Source: Spiroplasma turonicum
Lineage (GTDB): Bacteria > Bacillota_I > Bacilli_A > Mycoplasmatales > Mycoplasmataceae
DNA: 64,000 nucleotides
Assembly: GCF_001262715.1 (NCBI RefSeq)
Contig: NZ_CP012328.1
Span: forward strand, 124,001-188,000
Reading direction: 5' to 3'
Shown here: positions 39,912-50,880 of the stretch, one piece after another
Position numbering within the stretch: position 1 is the stretch's first letter
How the letters are laid out: the number at the start of each line of letters is the position of its first letter
Program-made: the position numbers and the translations under genes
The notes under the pieces: generated by a model
What the model was told of the DNA's origin: nothing
The model's input: only the letters and a program-made list of their open reading frames with translations
Database searches by the model: none

Positions 39912-40490
39912 ATGAAAATCTTTTTAAATTATGTCAAAAATTTTAGTTGTATTATTGTTACATTAAGTGACAGTGTCGTAAGTAAAACTGAAAATGAAGA
40001 TAATATTTCATTACTTTATAATGAAAAAGAGTTAGTTGGTATTAATATTTTTAATGTAAACTTAGATGATTATCAAAATAAGTTAGAAGATAAAAATTTA
40101 ATAAATGTAGTTAATAATGAACTTGAAAAAATTAATATAAAATTAACTTTTGAAAACCAATTTATAATTGCAAAAGTTGGGAGATTAGAAAGCATACCAA
40201 ATACTCACTTATCATTATGCAAGGTAGATAATGGTTCAGAATGGTTACAAGTTGTTTGTGGAGCAAAAAATGTTAGAGAGGGAATGTTTGTTGCTTTAGC
40301 AACTGTAGGGTCATGGTTACCTAATGGAATACAATTAAAAAAAAGTCAAATTGCTGGATTTGATTCTTATGGAATGCTTTGTTCTAAAAAAGAATTAAAC
40401 ATTAAAAATGACAATATTAATGATATAGGTATAATGGATCTTAATACTTCTGAAAGTATGTTAGGGGAATCTTTATGAAAAATTCTATAA
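39912..40490 (+). CDS. ytpR: YtpR-type tRNA-binding domain protein
   Basis: 192 aa. The C-terminal half is an OB-fold EMAP/tRNA-binding domain: 'IAKVGRLESIPNTHLSLCKV', 'LQVVCGAKNVREGM' and 'DSYGMLCSKKEL' match YtpR and the PheT N-terminal domain. The N-terminal ~90 residues are Mollicutes-type and unknown. The stop is TAA at 40488, after a TGA(Trp) at 40476. It overlaps pncB by 16 nt. Its role is uncertain; it may bind tRNA in quality control. Divergent from the degV trio. Confidence 0.85.
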
Positions 40491-41530
40491 ACAAAATCAA
40501 TTTTCACTTTGATGAACGTATTAAGTCTGATTTCTATACAGCAGATTATTTCGTTAAAACTAGAAATATTATAAACAACCAACTTAAAGATTCAACTTTT
40601 ACAATGCAATGATTCCAAAGACAGAAGGATGTATTTTTTTGTGGAAGTGAAATAATAAAAAAATTATTAGAATTTAAAGGTTCAAAAGATATTATTTTTG
40701 AATATTTAGAAGAAGGTTCAATAATACAACCTTTTGAACCTGTATTAAGAATAACTGGAAAATACAAAGATTTCTGTGACTTAGAAGGTTTAATCGATGG
40801 AATATTATCTCGCTCTACTACTGTTGCAAATAATGCACATAAAATCAAGTTAGCTGCTAATAATAAACAAGTCATTAATATGAACGATAGAATGGATATA
40901 TATTTGAATCAACAAATTGATGGATATTCATCTTTCGTTGCTGGTTTAAGCAATTTAGTAACTCCAGCATCATTTGAGTACTTAGGAATTAAACCAAATT
41001 TAAAAGGTACAATGCCTCATTCATTAATTGCTGCATTTAATGGAGACATTACACTTGCAGCAAAATCATATTTAAATCAATACCCTGACAATAATCTTGT
41101 TGTTTTAGTTGATTATAACAATGATGTAATTAATGATTCAATAAAAGTTTGTAATGAACTTAAGGATAAAGTATATGCTGTTAGAATTGATACTTCTGCA
41201 AATTTAATAGATAAGTCCCTAGAATTATTAGATATTAATAATGAAGAGTTATATGGAGTTAATGTAACCTTAGTTAAATTGTTAAGAGATGCATTAGATT
41301 TTAATGGATTTAATAATGTGAAAATTGTTGCTTCATCAGGTTTTGATGAAAATAAAATTGCTGAATTTGAAAGTAAAAACTCAATGGTTGATATATATGG
41401 AGTTGGAGAAGCACTAACAAAAAATAAAATTAACTTCACAGGTGATGTAGTTAAAGTAAATGGATTAGAACAAGCAAAATTTGGTAGAAAATTTATAGAA
41501 TCTTTTAGACTTAAAAGTATAAAATATTAA
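40475..41530 (+). CDS. pncB: Nicotinate phosphoribosyltransferase
   Basis: 351 aa with two TGA(Trp) codons (e.g. 40610). 'FHFDERIKSDFYTADYFVKT' at the N-terminus, 'GTMPHSLIAAFNGD' and 'VKIVASSGFDENKI' match the short NAPRTase family of Mollicutes and Firmicutes. It makes nicotinate mononucleotide from nicotinate and PRPP, the entry to NAD salvage. The start codon lies inside ytpR; this gene and ytpR are one operon. Length fits the family. Confidence 0.88.
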
Positions 41531-41549
41531 TAAAGAAAAGAGGTTTTTT

Positions 41550-42389
41550 ATGGCTATTTTTAAGAAAAAAACTCACAAGAATAAGCAAAGCGAGTATGCA
41601 AAGCTTGAAGAAGAAAGAGTCCCAAATCATTGAACATTTAATGATGATCCATTGTTAAATATGGAACCAGTTTTTTCTGACCAAATAAAACCAGGCGAAG
41701 ATTCAAATAAGGTTTCACCTCAACCACAAACAAAATCAGATAAGTTAGCTTCGATTAAAGATAATTTAAGAAAATCAAGACAAGAAAAGGTTGAAGGACC
41801 ATTAGGTCATATAATAAATGGTGCTATTAAAAAATCTCAGGATATACAAAATCAAGTTATTGAAAATGACCCAGTAATTGCTAAACTTCATAAAATTGAA
41901 GAACTAAGAAAAACAGGCGGTGTTGATGACAGTGTTTACACTGATGTAAATAAAATAAAAGCAAACAGTGTTTCATATTCTGAAAGAGCAAAGAAATATC
42001 ATGAAAAAAACTCAACAGTAGTTTTAGAAACAGAATTAGATAGAGTTAAGAGATTGTCTAAAATTTCAAAAAGTAGAGTAGAAAATAAAAGTGTGGGAGA
42101 TTATATAAACAGAAGTAAATTTTCAATTGGTTCAATCAGTAAAGAAGATAACAAACTTAAAAAACTGGAAAGTAAAGTTAAAGAAACTCTTGAATTAATT
42201 AAAGAAAAGAAACAAAAATATATTGATGATGAAGTTAATATGACACTTGAAATGATTAACTCAATGACATTTGAAAATGATGATACAAAAGAAGAATTCT
42301 TAGTCGATAAAATTAATGAATTTAATAAACTTTTAAATCAAAAGGAAAAAAGCATTCTTATCAAACCCAGAAGAAAATCAACAAAGTAA
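41550..42389 (+). CDS. Coiled-coil protein, unknown function (shares a motif with the E2-like protein)
   Basis: 279 aa, Lys/Glu-rich, soluble, probably mostly helical, with an unstructured Pro/Gln-rich part near residues 45-60. Residues ~115-140 ('KIEELRKTGGVDDSVYTDVN') resemble residues ~273-300 of the E2-like protein at 29593. GAGG precedes the ATG. It follows pncB by 19 nt and precedes another coiled-coil gene by 19 nt, so the three may be co-transcribed. No known family is recognised. Confidence 0.7.
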
Positions 42390-42408
42390 AAGATAAATAG
42401 GTGATTAT

Positions 42409-43104
42409 ATGAGTAAAAAAAATAATTCAGAACTAAATTATGATGAATTAGCTAAAAAAAGATTTGAAGAAGTAAAAAATAGTGATAAACTAATGGGTTC
42501 AGACAAAAGTGATAAGGAAGAATATTATATACCTAAACGTAAATTTTTAAATGAAGACATTAAACATAATCAAAAAGAAAAATTAATAACTCCAAGAAAA
42601 AAGAAAAATTTACCATTTACTAAGGATCAAAAAAAAGAGATCGAGCAAACTGTAACTTTAGTTAAAAAAGAATATAAAACTAAAACTAAAGAAGAAGAAA
42701 AGTTTGAAAAGAAACTATTAAAAGAACGAAATAAAGTCGAAAAAATAGTCATTAAAGCATCTAAAAAGCTAGAATCTCTTGTTAAAACAGAAGAAGTTGA
42801 CTTTAAAGAAGTTGAACAAACTTTGGAGTTACACGATAATAATATTGAAAAAATTAATCAAATTGATAATGAATTAAATACTTTAATTTTATCAAACCCT
42901 CAATTATCTTTAAAAGACAGAAGAAAATTTATTTATAAAAAAGCATACAATGCAGAAACAGAACGTGCAAGAAGATTATTAGAAATGAAAAATAAAAAAC
43001 AAATGGGTTGATCAGATCAAAACTTTGTAGAAGAAAAAAAAGAAGTTAAAAGAGGTCCTAGTGGATGAAAAGAAAGATTAGGCATTATTGAAGAAGAAGA
43101 CTAA
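42409..43104 (+). CDS. Coiled-coil protein, unknown function
   Basis: 231 aa, highly charged and lysine-rich with long heptad-like stretches at about residues 65-165. The end is 'GWSDQNFVEEKK...IIEEED' after TGA(Trp) codons at 43009 and 43069. It has no signal or membrane segment. It sits 19 nt after the gene at 41550, and a terminator-like hairpin follows. Its pairing with 41550 suggests they act together. Function unknown. Confidence 0.7.
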
Positions 43105-43113
43105 TTATTTATC

Positions 43114-43146
43114 AGTTAAACTAGTACATTTTTAATTTAACTTTTT
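43114..43146 (+). terminator. Terminator after the coiled-coil pair
   Basis: AGTTAAA / TTTAACT 7-bp stem with a 15-nt loop and five T. Confidence 0.5.
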
Positions 43147-43243
43147 AAATTTAATAAATTATAAGCATAATTATTTTGTGACTATATTTTTTAAAGTATT
43201 ATGCATAACTATTGTATAATTTTATTATGTAATGGAGACAAAT

Positions 43244-43591
43244 ATGAAATTATTATATATTTTAGCATCTAGTATGGAAACCACACAAAATGTATTGATT
43301 ATAATATTGCTAGCAATAGCAATTATTTTAGCACTATATTCAATAATAACATTGCGAAAAGTAGGTATAGCAGCAAGAAAAGTTGACTATTTTTTTGAAG
43401 ATTTAACTTATAAATCAGAAATGATGAATGCTACTGTTGATACAATTGCAAAAGTAACAAACTATTTTGATATATTTGACGCTTTTGCAAAAAGAAATGT
43501 TAAATCTTGAGTAAAAGTTGCAACTAAAAATAAAGATGTATTTTATAAATTAGTTGACAAATTAAGAGATTTTGCAAACTCTGAAGATTAA
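43244..43591 (+). CDS. YtxG-like (DUF948) membrane protein
   Basis: 115 aa. The start is the ATG at 43244 with GGAGA 4 nt upstream; another ATG at 43232 lies on that box. One hydrophobic helix spans residues ~15-37, followed by a region 'FFEDLTYKSEMMNATVDTIA' like DUF948 proteins and a coil. In Firmicutes ytxG and ytxH are neighbours; here a YtxH-like gene follows 14 nt later. A TATAAT box lies at 43215. Function unknown in any species. Confidence 0.7.
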
Positions 43592-43605
43592 AAAGGAAGA
43601 TTAGT

Positions 43606-44103
43606 ATGTTTAAATTATTAAAGTTATCAACTTGGATGTTTTTAGGTATGATGTTAGCACCAAAAAGAGGTGTTGAAATAAGAAAAGATTTTGTAGAATA
43701 TCTTAAAAAATACAGACCTCAAATAAAAAAATTTATAGCTGCATTAGAAGATACTTGAGAAAAAAGTCAGAGTGAAGAAAATGACGAAGTAATTGCAAAT
43801 ATTGAAATGAAACTTTCTAATATTAGGAATGCTAGTGATGAATTAGACAATGCTAAAACAAAAGAAATTGCTTATAAAGCCTTACAGAAGTTGGGAAAAG
43901 CAAGTTTGCAAGTGGGAAAAGACTTCGCAAAGTCTAAAAATGCACAATTGATAGCTAAAGACTTAGCTTCAATTGCTGTAGATGTGATTGATCAAGCTGA
44001 TGTTGCATATTCAAAAGTTAAAGATGTATCTATTAGTATGAGTGATGATGTATTAGAACTTGAAGATTCAAAAAAAGTAAAAAAAGAAATCAAGGAGAAA
44101 TAA
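43606..44103 (+). CDS. YtxH-like protein
   Basis: 165 aa. 'FLGMMLAPKRGVEIRKDF' matches the YtxH signature (G.LLAP.SGKE.R), followed by a long helical part. The N-terminal hydrophobic stretch is short. AAGGAAGA precedes the ATG. It is 14 nt after the YtxG-like gene and 3 nt before the tyrS start, so the three form one operon. The family has been linked to envelope or stress roles in Bacillus, but no specific function can be given. Confidence 0.72.
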
Positions 44104-44106
44104 TTG

Positions 44107-45360
44107 ATGGAGTTTATTAATATAATTGAAGAACTAAAAGCTAGAAAACTCCTAAAACAAGTTACCAATGAATCAAAATTATTAGATGCACAAAAAAACT
44201 CCAAATCTATTTATTGCGGTTTTGACCCAACAGCAGACTCTTTACATGTTGGTCATTTAATACAAATATTAAATTTAAAACGCTTTGCTAAGTATGGATT
44301 TAAGCCTTTAGCTATAGTTGGTGGAGCAACTGCTATGATTGGCGATCCAAGTTTTAAGAGCCAAGAAAGAAAGCTTTTAGATTTAGATACAGTAAAAGTA
44401 AACATTAAAGGAATTTCTACGCAATTAGATAAATTAATTCCTGAAATTAAAGTACTTGACAACGCTGATTGAATAAACAAATTATCTTTAATAGATTTTC
44501 TTAGAGATATAGGAAAACATTTCAATTTAGCATATTTATTATCAAAAGAAAACATTTCATCTAGAATTGATAAGGGTCTAAGTATAACAGAATTTTGTTA
44601 TACAATGATACAAGGTTATGATTTTAGTCATTTGTATAATAATTATGATTGTTATGTCCAAATTGGAGGTTCTGATCAGTGAGGTAACATAACAAGTGGT
44701 ATAGATTATATTTCAAGTATCATAGGAAGTGTTAATTCAAAGGCCTGTGGTTTAACAATTAATTTATTACTAAAAAAAGATGGTATAAAATTCGGAAAAA
44801 CAGAGTCAGGTACAATTTGATTAGATAAAACTAAGACATCTGAATATGAGTTTTATCAATTTTTTTTAAACCAAGATGATGAAGATTGTGAAATACTTTT
44901 AAATTTTTTAACTATGATTGATGTTAAAGAGATTGAAACATTGATGTCAGAACATAAAAAAGAACCTTATAATAGAATTGCTCAAAAAAGGCTAGCAGAG
45001 GAAATAACAAAATTTGTTCATGGTCAAGAAGGTTATGACAAAGCATTAAAAATTTCGAATGCTTTATTTAGTGGTAACCTAGATAAACTTAATAAAGATT
45101 ATTTATTGTCATTATTTAAAACTTTTGATATTATTAAAGTTGAGAATGATTTAAATATTTTAGATTTTCTTATTTCAGGATCTATAATTTCCTCAAAAAG
45201 AGAGGGAAGAGAACTTTTAAAAGACAAAGCTATCTCAATAAACTTTTTAAATAACTTAGATGAAAATTTAATAATAGATTCTAAATTTGCAACTATTGAA
45301 AATTACATTTTAGTAAAAAAAGGTAAAAAAAAGTACTTTGTTTTAGAAATCAATAAATAG
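44107..45360 (+). CDS. tyrS: Tyrosyl-tRNA synthetase
   Basis: 417 aa, normal size. 'YCGFDPTADSLHVGHL' holds the HIGH box (HVGH) and 'KFGKTESGT' is the KMSKS-type loop (KFGKT). A C-terminal S4-like RNA-binding part follows. TGA(Trp) codons at 44469, 44680 and 44818 lie in the frame. The ATG at 44107 is taken, with AAGGAG 9 nt upstream; an in-frame TTG at 44104 is an alternative. tRNA-Tyr is not in this window. Confidence 0.95.
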
Positions 45361-45371
45361 GGAGGAATTTT

Positions 45372-46097
45372 ATGACAATTAATGAACTTGTTGTTATAAC
45401 ACTTGATGATTTTATAAGTTATTTAAATAATGAATGTTTTAAAAACTTAAAACTAAATGGTAAAAATTTATATTTAAATATTGATGCATCAAAGTTTAAT
45501 TGTGAAAACCCATCTTTATCAAAAACTGAATGAAATGATATTATAAACGCGATAAGACAAGAAAATCAGGAAACCTTGGCTAAAAAGAATTGTGATCTTA
45601 AAAATTTTGCAAGAATAGAGATGAATCTTATATCAGCTGCGTCCGGTATTAATAAAGTTATTTCATTACATAAAGAGTTTAATGAATTAGGTTTTTGAAA
45701 CGGTGAAAAAACCGCAACTTTTAATGAGAAATTTGTTCTAAAAAAAATAAATTTGTCTGCACAAAGTTTAATTAAAGAGTTTGCAGCTATTTATGAAAAT
45801 TTAAAAAATGAACAAATTTTTAATGAGTTAAATTTATTGTTAAAAAAAATAGTTGTGTCAACAGACTTAAATGAAATATTAAAATTATCAAGTGAATTAT
45901 TATTAAAGCAAAATCAAGTATTAAATTTAGATTACTTTGTTGATTATAATAAGTTAGTTAATGAGTATAATTGAATTCATGACTTTGTAAAAATATCGCA
46001 TGTAAATGCAGAGTTTGTAAATTTGATTATTATAATCGAAGTACTTACAAATTCAATAAAAGATAAAATATATATTCCAACTGCTATAAAAGCATAG
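45372..46097 (+). CDS. Hypothetical soluble protein
   Basis: 241 aa with GGGAGGA before the ATG and TAG at 46095. Mostly helical by composition, acidic, no membrane segment. TGA(Trp) codons at 45531, 45699 and 45972. It lies between tyrS (11 nt) and pgsA (12 nt), so it is probably co-transcribed with both. No family is recognised. Confidence 0.7.
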
Positions 46098-46109
46098 AAA
46101 AGATAATCC

Positions 46110-46751
46110 ATGAATTGAGCAAATAAAATAACAATATCTAGATTAATTTTAATACCAATAATTGTAGTTTTATTTTTACTATCTCCAAGGTTTTATAATG
46201 TATGAACACAATCAATTTCTATAAATAATTTTGAATTATCTTATGCTGAACTAATATCTGGCATTTTATTTATAATTGCTTCATTAACAGACTTTTTAGA
46301 TGGATTTATTGCTAGAAAGTTTAATCAAGTAACAACTTTTGGTAAGTTTTTTGATGCAATAGCAGATAAATTATTAACAAATTCAGTTATAGTATTATTT
46401 AGTGCAGCAAAAATTATACCTGTTTATATAGGCATAATATTAATTTGTAGAGATTTTTTAATAGATGTTTTAAGACAGATCCTAGCAGTTAAAAATGTTG
46501 TATTAGCAGCAAACAAAATGGGTAAATATAGAGCAGCATTTATAATGGTAGGATTATCAATTTTATTTTTCCTCTCTTATCACAACTTTAAATTCACTGA
46601 TTATAAATATTTATGGGGAGAGTATGGTCTAATTAATCAGTTGTTACTTTTACCTTTATATATAGGCACAATACTCTCTGTATCTTCTGCAATAAATTAT
46701 TTATTGTTAAGCAAAGATGCATTAAAAAATAATGATAAAAAAAATGGATAA
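46110..46751 (+). CDS. pgsA: CDP-diacylglycerol-glycerol-3-phosphate 3-phosphatidyltransferase
   Basis: 213 aa, about five membrane helices. The CDP-alcohol phosphatidyltransferase signature DGxxAR-x8-G-x3-D-x3-D is complete: 'FLDGFIARKFNQVTTFG' then 'KFFDAIADK'. N-terminal 'NWANKITISRLILIPIIVV' is typical. It makes phosphatidylglycerol phosphate, a main membrane lipid step. Its stop codon is part of a terminator that also touches the rpsD end. Confidence 0.93.
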
Positions 46752-46767
46752 ATGTCCATTTTTTTAT
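46741..46767 (+). terminator. Terminator of pgsA
   Basis: AAAATGGA / TCCATTTT 8-bp stem, 6-nt loop holding the stop codon, T-tract. The last codons of the converging rpsD fall in the T-tract. Confidence 0.75.
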
Positions 46768-47381
46768 TTTATTAATCTGTTGTATCATTCAACTATAAGT
46801 GCTTCATTAATTTCTTGATTTAACTCATTTCTTTCTGGTAATCTATCAAATTTACCTTCCAACTTAGTTTTATCAAATTTAACAAAATCTACTGTAGATG
46901 CGTTTGAAGCTAATGCCTCAACAATTTTTTCATTTTTTTTCATTTTGTCTTTAACTGAAATTATTTCACCTACTTGTACAGTATATGAAGGAATATCTAA
47001 TTTTTTACCATTTACTAAAATGTGACCGTGAGTTACAAGTTGTCTAGCTCCTTGTCTTGTTTGTGCTAAACCCATTCTATAAACAATATTGTCTAATCTT
47101 GATTCTAATAATCTTAGAAAGTTAGTACCTGTTATACCTGATACTTTTTTAGCTCTTGCATATGTATTTCTAAATTGTCTTTCAGTAACACCATACATAA
47201 ATTTCACTTTTTGTTTTTCTTGTAATTGTTGACCATACCCAGATAGTTTACTTCTTCTTGAACCATGTTGTCCAGGAGCAGTTACTCTCTTCTTACCTTT
47301 TGAAAATTCTTTACCAGTTTCTAAAATAGAAAAACCGTATCTTCTTGCTTTTTTGAAGGTTGAACCTCTATATCTTGACAT
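46764..47381 (-). CDS. rpsD: Ribosomal protein S4
   Basis: 205 aa. '[16 protein letters not shown]', '[11 protein letters not shown]', '[12 protein letters not shown]' and '[14 protein letters not shown]' are S4 hallmarks, the last in its S4 RNA-binding domain. The frame passes a TGA(Trp) at 46785 and ends at TAA 46764-46766 as 'VEWYNRLIK', like the terminal VEFYSR of Bacillus S4. A reader using TGA as stop would lose nine residues. S4 is an assembly protein of the 30S subunit. GGAGAAA precedes the ATG. It converges on pgsA. Confidence 0.97.
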
Positions 47382-47483
47382 ATTTTCTCCTTTATATTAT
47401 TGTGGAAAATCATAAACAAAGATAAACTCTATTAAAGGAAGTCTATATTCGCCTTAATTCTGCAAAGGTTACTTGACATTATA
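47382..47483 (-). promoter_or_regulatory. rpsD promoter and 5' leader (possible S4 autoregulatory leader)
   Basis: On the minus strand a TATAAT box lies at 47478-47483. About 90 nt of leader follow before the S4 ATG, with segments GTAACCTTTGC and TAAGGCGAATATAG. Firmicutes rpsD mRNAs carry an S4-binding leader; here only position and length support it. The -35 is poor. Confidence 0.4.
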
Positions 47484-47599
47484 GACTAATTATTTTAATA
47501 TGTTTATTTGCAGACTAACCAGTAATGATTATATAATAAAAATACTTTATTAACAAAATTATTTAAATTTTGTTAAATAATGGTGTTTTTATATTGTGT
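47484..47599. other. Intergenic region between rpsD and ezrA
   Basis: AT-rich, no gene seen. It holds the divergent start regions of rpsD and ezrA. Confidence 0.4.
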
Positions 47600-47605
47600 T
47601 ATAAT
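47600..47605 (+). promoter_or_regulatory. ezrA: Extended -10 box of ezrA
   Basis: TG-T-TATAAT at 47597-47605, 27 nt before the ezrA ATG. No good -35 is seen at the usual distance; extended -10 boxes can do without. Confidence 0.5.
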
Positions 47606-47631
47606 TAACTTGATTAAAATTAGGGGTCAAT

Positions 47632-49398
47632 ATGGTTTATGCATGGGATTTAAATAATTTATTTCAGAAAACTAGTAATATTGTTTTTTTTGTAATATTT
47701 TTTGCTTGCCTAACCTTCTTATTAATTATTTTAATTATCTCATCTTTATATAAGAAAGTCATGCAAACAATTGCAAAGGCAGTTGATTTAATTGATGATA
47801 TTAAAAAATCACCATTAAAATACAGAATTGAAAGAGTTTCTAAAATATATGATAAAACAGGTAATTTAGAAACAGAATTTATGGTATGGAGAACCAAATA
47901 TGAAATATTATATGAGAAAGAATTTTTAAATATTATTACTGATTTTCATAAGAAATTAATGGAAAAGGCTTCTACAAGACCATCGTTTAAAAATATACAA
48001 TCATATAAAGAATTTTATAACAGACTTATTAATGTTAATAAAAATATACATACTATATATATTGAAATAATGAATGTTTTAGAAGTTGAATTTATACAAA
48101 GAGATGCATTAACATTTCAAAAAGAATTATTCAGAGTTTTGAAGGAAGAAGTTATAATGGCATCATACACTGGTGTTGATATAAATGAGAAAAAATTATC
48201 TAATACATTAGACTCAATTGAGGAGCTTTTTAAAAACTTCTATGAAAATTTAGATGTTGGTAAATACAAAGAAAGTTGAGAATCTTTATTAAAAATAGAT
48301 CAAGCACTTATATTCATGATTGAATTATTAGATTCAATTCCATACATAATTTCTACAATACAAAATGCAGTGCCAAAACAATTAATTGAATTAAAAAATA
48401 AGTATGTTACTTTTGGTGCTAAAAATAAAAAACTAAAATTTAATGCAACTAAATATTCTAATCTAGAAGAGACTATTGATAAGTTGAGAATAAAAATAAA
48501 AGAAGAATTATTAAAACTTCAGTACAAAAAAGCTTATAAATGACTCAATGATATATTTGAAAATATTGAAAGTTTTAAAGAAATGCTCGAAGAAGAAGAC
48601 ACAATAAAGACATTTTTTGAAAATAAAATAGATAATATACGAAATATATATCTATCTTTGTCAGACTCTATATTTACAATGTATAAAAAGTTTATGGAAT
48701 ATGAAATTGGTTCTAAATATCAATCTGAAGAAAAAATCTTGTTTGAAAAAACAAAGCAAAACTTCTTATATAATAAGTCAGAAGCAGAAAAGATTATTGC
48801 AGATGTTGATATAGCGATTAATAGAGGAACATCTTTAGACTTTCCTAATTTAAAATCAAAACTTCAGAATGTTTTAAAAGAAACTTTAAAAGATATTGAA
48901 GATATTGAAAAAGCGGCAAAACTTTTAAACAAAAAAAGCATAAATGTTGATTCTATATTAAACCAAGTAATATTTATAAAATCTTGTTTAAATCAATGCA
49001 ATGTTAAAATTAAACAATATAAATCCATTATTGAGCTAAGCAAGTTTATTGAACCCATCGATGAATTACTTATCTCTATTTCAAAGTTTTCTCCAAATAT
49101 AATCCAAAAAGTAACAAGTGTTGAACAAAGATTAGTTATTAATAGTCAAGTTGACGATTTATTAAAACAAGCCACAGAACTTATTACAAATCTTAATGAT
49201 ACAATATTTCTAGATTTCATTTCACAAGAAATAATAATATATTTAGAGAGATATGTTGGAATAATAAATGATATCGATAAAGTAATATATAATTGTGAGA
49301 GTTATTTTAAAAATAGAAATTTAGAACAGCTAATAGGTTATTCTTTAGATGTATTGGGTAAAATAAAAAAAGCAAAATTATCTCAAAAAGGAAAGTAA
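47632..49398 (+). CDS. ezrA: EzrA-like septation-ring regulator
   Basis: 588 aa. One N-terminal membrane helix (about residues 20-42) followed by ~540 residues of continuous helical, spectrin-like coiled coil, the layout of EzrA ('IERVSKIYDKTGNLETEF', 'DIFENIESFKEML'). Sequence match is weak, but the neighbourhood supports it: in Firmicutes ezrA lies near rpsD and before thiI, as here. EzrA binds FtsZ and, in Bacillus, links cell division to wall synthesis; this organism should have no wall. Frame passes TGA at 48277 and 48541. TAGGGG precedes the ATG. thiI starts 1 nt after the stop. Confidence 0.75.
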
Positions 49399-49399
49399 A

Positions 49400-50611
49400 A
49401 TGACAAATATATTAATTAGGTATGGTGAATTAACTCTTAAAGGACAAAACAAAAGTATCTTTATTAGTAGACTGATTAGAAATATAAAATTTAAGTTACA
49501 TAGTTATAAAGATTATTTAACATATAAGAAAGATACTAAAAGTCTTGTACTAGAACTGTCAAATAAGGAAATACTTGATGATGTTGTTAATGTTTTAAAA
49601 AATATTTTTGGTATTTATTCAATCTCAATTATTGAATTAGTAAATAACGATGAAACTTCAATATTAAATAAAACTTTAGAAATTGCAAATTCTATACCAG
49701 AGGGAACTTTTAAGGTTGAAGTTAAAAGATTAGAAAAAAGTTTTAAAATTGGATCACAAGATTTAAAAATAAAAATTGCTTCAAACATTCTTATAAATAC
49801 AAAACATTTAAAAGTAGATGTAAAAAATCCTGATGTGCAAATAAATGTAGTAGTTAAAAACCAAGGTACTCAAATTTTTACTAATAGAATACAGTGTTTA
49901 AAAGGATTACCAGTTGGTTCAAGTGGTAGAGCATTATCATTAATTAGTGGTGGGATTGATTCGCCAGTAGCAAGTTATCTAGCAATGAAAAGAGGTCTCA
50001 CAACTTCATTTATTCACTTTGTTACACCACCACATACAAGCGAGAAGTCACTAGAAAAGGTTTTTAACCTTATTAAAACTCTTCAGAAGTTTGACACAAG
50101 TGATTTTGAGTTTTTTGTTTGTGATTTTTCTGACATATTAACTGAATTGATGCATATAAAAGAGGAGTCATATAGAATTACAATAATGCGAAGGATGTTT
50201 ATTAAAATTGCAAATTCTTTATGCACTAAATTTAATTTAAAATGTTTAATAACTGGGGAATCATTAGGACAAGTTGCTAGTCAAACAATTGAATCAATTA
50301 ATGTAATTAACAGTGTTTCTAACTTGCCTATTATAAGGCCTTTAATAACTATGGATAAAGAAGAAATAATTCATATATCTAAAATTATTAAGACATATGA
50401 AATTTCTATACTACCTTTTGATGATGTATGTTCTATGTATGTTCCAAAAAACCCCGTTACAAAACCTAAAATTTTTATTGCTGAAAAGCAAGAAGAAAAT
50501 TTATTATTGGAAGAACTAATCACTCATACTATTAATAAAAAGATTAAAATATACATATGAAAAGATGGTGAGTTAGTTGAAAAACAAGAAAAAAAAGATA
50601 AGGAATACTAG
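49400..50611 (+). CDS. thiI: tRNA 4-thiouridine synthase ThiI
   Basis: 403 aa. An N-terminal ferredoxin-like and THUMP domain (residues ~1-165; 'IRYGELTLKGQNKS') is followed by a PP-loop ATPase with 'SLISGGIDSPVASYL' and 'CLITGESLGQVASQT'. The C-terminal rhodanese domain of enteric ThiI is absent, as in most Firmicutes. It puts sulfur on U8 of tRNAs. The stop is TAG at 50609 after a TGA(Trp) at 50558. It begins 1 nt after ezrA and overlaps the next small gene. Confidence 0.93.
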
Positions 50612-50867
50612 TAAATACGGTGTTTTCAAAGGTAATCTTATAAATAGTGATTTGATTAACGAAGAAAGCAATCTTACTGCTGAAGAGTATAGCGATGACT
50701 TTTTTTCAATTAAAAAAGTTAAACATGGCGATATATCTGAAGATGACAAGTATTTAGCTATAAAAAGAAAAAACAAAAAAAACTTTATAGTTTACAAGGT
50801 ATTTGGTTATATAATAATATTATTAATGCTATTAATTTTCATAATAGTAATAATTGTTTTAATGTAA
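50577..50867 (+). CDS. Small C-terminally anchored membrane protein
   Basis: 96 aa starting with TTG, with GGTGAG 4 nt upstream and no ATG in the frame. The first ~70 residues are charged ('YSDDFFSIKKVKHGDISEDD'), then one hydrophobic helix to the end. It overlaps thiI by 35 nt. The J-domain protein follows 13 nt later. The TTG start and small size keep confidence moderate. Function unknown. Confidence 0.55.
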   Translation: MKNKKKKIRNTSKYGVFKGNLINSDLINEESNLTAEEYSDDFFSIKKVKHGDISEDDKYLAIKRKNKKNFIVYKVFGYIIILLMLLIFIIVIIVLM

Positions 50868-50880
50868 AGGTTGGTTATTT

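Noticed and set aside
50573-50776. Minus-strand frame over the thiI end and following small gene
   Set aside because: It is antisense to two overlapping plus-strand genes and has no start signals.
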